Source: a bacterium
Lineage (GTDB): Bacteria > BMS3Abin14
NCBI GenBank assembly: GCA_020352595.1
Contig: CP070682.1
Location: 1,661,830-1,668,310 of the forward strand
Direction of reading: 5' to 3'
Length of the DNA stretch: 6,481 nucleotides
Shown here: piece by piece, positions 5,153 to 6,481 of the stretch
How the letters are laid out: every line of letters begins with the position of its first letter
Numbering within the stretch: the stretch's first letter is position 1
Notes under the pieces: model-generated
The model's database searches: none
The model's input: only the letters and a program-made list of their open reading frames with translations
What the model was told of the DNA's origin: nothing
Made by a program: the position numbers and the translations under genes

Positions 5153-6364
5153 TCAGCCGGGGAGGTCCTTCTGGTCGGGCACGCGGTGCAGGAGGGCGGC
5201 CGCCGATACGGCCAGGAGCGCCCCCATGGCGAAGGCCGGAGCGGCGCCCAGGAAGTACCAGACGGTCCCGAACCCCAGGCTGGCCGGAAGCGCCGCCAGC
5301 CCCACGGCTCCGTGGTAATAGCCGAAGGCTGTCCCCCGGAGCCTTTCCGGAACCAGGTTGGCGACCCACCTTTTCTCGGCCGGTTCGGTGAGACCGAAGT
5401 AGAGGCCGTAAGCGATGAAGGCGCCCACGAGGAGGCTCCTGGACCGGGCCAGGCCGAAGACCATGTAGACGGCAGCGTAAAAAGCCCAGCCGGAAGCCAC
5501 CAGGGCCCTGCTGCCCGACCTGTCGGCGAGGCGCCCCCCCTGCCAGGTGGAGACCATCTTGACCACGTGGTGAAGGGACCACAGAACGGCAACCGTGCTC
5601 GTCCCCACGCCCGTTTCCACGAGGCGCAGGATCAGGAAGGCATCCGTCGAGTTGCCGAGGGTGAAAAGAAACACCGCCATCAGCAGGCGCCTGTAGCCGG
5701 GCCCCAGTTCCCTCCAGCCCGCTGAAAGGACGGGGGGCATCGCCGGTGCCTGCCCGGGGCCGGCGGGTTCACGGACGTGCCTTGCCAGGACGATCATCAC
5801 CAGAAGTGCGGGTGCGGCGGAGGCCAGGAAGACGTGGCGCAGGGACAGGCCGGCGAAGGTCATGAGCCCTGCCGCCACCAGCGGGCCTGTAACCGCCCCG
5901 GCGTGATCCATGGCCCGGTGCCACCCGTAGGCACGGCCCCTGTCGGCGGGATGGGTGACGTCGGCGATGAGAGCGTCCCTCGGGGAAGTGCGAAGGCCCT
6001 TGCCGACCCTGTCGGCGAAGCGCATGGCCAGGACGAACAGCCAGCCGGTGGCGAGGCCGATCAAGGGGCGCGCCGTCCCTGAAAGGCCGTAACCTGCCAG
6101 CACAAGGGGTCTTCGTCGACGGGCCCTGTCGGACCACAGGCCGGAAAAGACCTTGAGGAGGGCGGCTGTGGACTCCGCCACGCCTTCGATGACCCCCAGG
6201 GAGAAGGCCCCCGCACCCAGAACGCCCACGAGGAACCCCGGCAGCAGAGGGTAGATCATCTCGCTGGAAAGGTCGGTGAGGAAGCTCACCGCTCCCAGGG
6301 CGACGACGGTGGGAGGCAGAGCCCTCAGGGGCGATGACTGTCGGCTGCGTCCATCTCTGGCCAC
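5153..6364 (-). CDS. Major facilitator superfamily transporter
   Basis: The 403-residue protein is an inner-membrane permease with the hydrophobic pattern of about twelve membrane segments and the usual family length. The N-terminal half carries SFLTDLSSEMIYPLLPGFL (about 27-45), the loop 2-3 signature G75-LWSD79-RARRRR, and RFADRVGKGLRTSPRDALIAD (115-135). The second half repeats the loop signature as G277-RLAD281-RSGSR. The aspartate in FLTD and that in NSTDAF (about 241) are charged residues inside or next to membrane segments and may matter for proton coupling. The substrate cannot be told from sequence; the SSEMIYPLLP subgroup is common and often annotated only as a permease. The start is a GTG at 6364-6362 with GGGAGGG just upstream. 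The gene reads towards the redox operon but is separated by 132 bases and a purine tract. Confidence 0.87.
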   Translation of the reverse strand: MARDGRSRQSSPLRALPPTVVALGAVSFLTDLSSEMIYPLLPGFLVGVLGAGAFSLGVIEGVAESTAALLKVFSGLWSDRARRRRPLVLAGYGLSGTARPLIGLATGWLFVLAMRFADRVGKGLRTSPRDALIADVTHPADRGRAYGWHRAMDHAGAVTGPLVAAGLMTFAGLSLRHVFLASAAPALLVMIVLARHVREPAGPGQAPAMPPVLSAGWRELGPGYRRLLMAVFLFTLGNSTDAFLILRLVETGVGTSTVAVLWSLHHVVKMVSTWQGGRLADRSGSRALVASGWAFYAAVYMVFGLARSRSLLVGAFIAYGLYFGLTEPAEKRWVANLVPERLRGTAFGYYHGAVGLAALPASLGFGTVWYFLGAAPAFAMGALLAVSAAALLHRVPDQKDLPG

Positions 6365-6404
6365 GCTCCCTCCCGGTTCAGGCCAGGCAAGGTCTCAAGG
6401 CAAG

Positions 6405-6410
6405 ATTATA
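6405..6410 (-). promoter_or_regulatory. -10 box for the transporter gene
   Basis: An exact TATAAT lies on the minus strand at 6410-6405, about 40 bases before the GTG start. It would start transcription near 6398. No convincing -35 hexamer is found at 16-18 bp. The nearest candidate, AAGACA at 6445-6440, is 29 bp away, too far. An activator may be needed, or the match may be chance. Confidence 0.35.
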
Positions 6411-6481
6411 CCCCAATCCCGCACCTCGCCGGCCATCTTTGTCTTGTGGGACCATGCGACCCTGAAGTATGGTGAGCCTGC

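Noticed and set aside
4568..5725. Long plus-strand open frame of 385 codons
   Set aside because: It runs antisense across the CGCPGS gene, the DUF1858-like gene and the transporter, which all have clear families and ribosome binding sites. Its composition is low-complexity charged and Gly/Pro-rich.
6420..6437. Possible sigma54 promoter (GG-N10-GC) upstream of the transporter
   Set aside because: Only the GG and GC landmarks and a few other positions fit. In GC-rich sequence such matches are frequent by chance.
6451..6473. ACCAT and ATGGT inverted arms near the right edge
   Set aside because: Five-base arms with a thirteen-base gap are expected by chance, and the window ends before the context can be judged.

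Overview
The window is GC-rich bacterial DNA with tightly packed, full-length genes. Its content suggests an anaerobe or facultative anaerobe of the former Deltaproteobacteria (Desulfobacterota) or a similar lineage. The signs are a small DUF1858-type cysteine protein, a hemerythrin, a CGCPGS-type cysteine protein, Fe-S aldo/keto reductase modules and a CRP/FNR-type operator. The taxonomic placement is an inference from gene style and is weak. I see no tRNA, rRNA, CRISPR array, insertion sequence or attachment site.

Layout. (1) 1-140, minus strand: the first 46 codons of a gene that runs off the left edge, probably a QueG-like iron-sulfur protein. (2) 141-586: an unusually AT-rich divergent intergenic region. 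It holds a strong sigma70-type promoter (TTAACA, 17 bp, TATAAT) whose -10 box lies inside a perfect 11+11 bp inverted repeat, followed by a leader of about 190 nt with two hairpins. (3) 587-1285, plus: a response-regulator receiver fused to a PilZ domain, a probable cyclic-di-GMP output protein with an altered second PilZ motif. (4) 1439-2245 and 2271-3380, plus: a two-gene export unit made of a secreted DUF6599-like protein and a twin-arginine-signal aldo/keto reductase with two C-terminal four-cysteine clusters. (5) 3418-5020, minus: a four-gene operon in the order DUF1858-like protein, CGCPGS cysteine protein, hemerythrin, cupin. Its promoter (5038-5086) carries a CRP/FNR-type box centred 41.5 bp upstream of the predicted start, the class II activation geometry. 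(6) 5153-6364, minus: a major facilitator transporter with a GTG start. Between it and the operon lies a 68-base, nearly pure purine tract that would be a C/U-rich, G-poor segment in the transporter transcript.

How the genes may work together. The minus-strand operon is the most coherent unit. The family contents point to sensing, buffering or repair of iron-sulfur or di-iron damage by oxygen or nitric oxide, under a redox-responsive CRP/FNR-type activator. The pairing of a stand-alone DUF1858-like protein with a stand-alone hemerythrin recalls the ScdA/YtfE di-iron repair proteins split over two genes. The plus-strand pair probably acts outside the cytoplasm on an unknown substrate. The receiver-PilZ gene looks independent, with its own controlled promoter.
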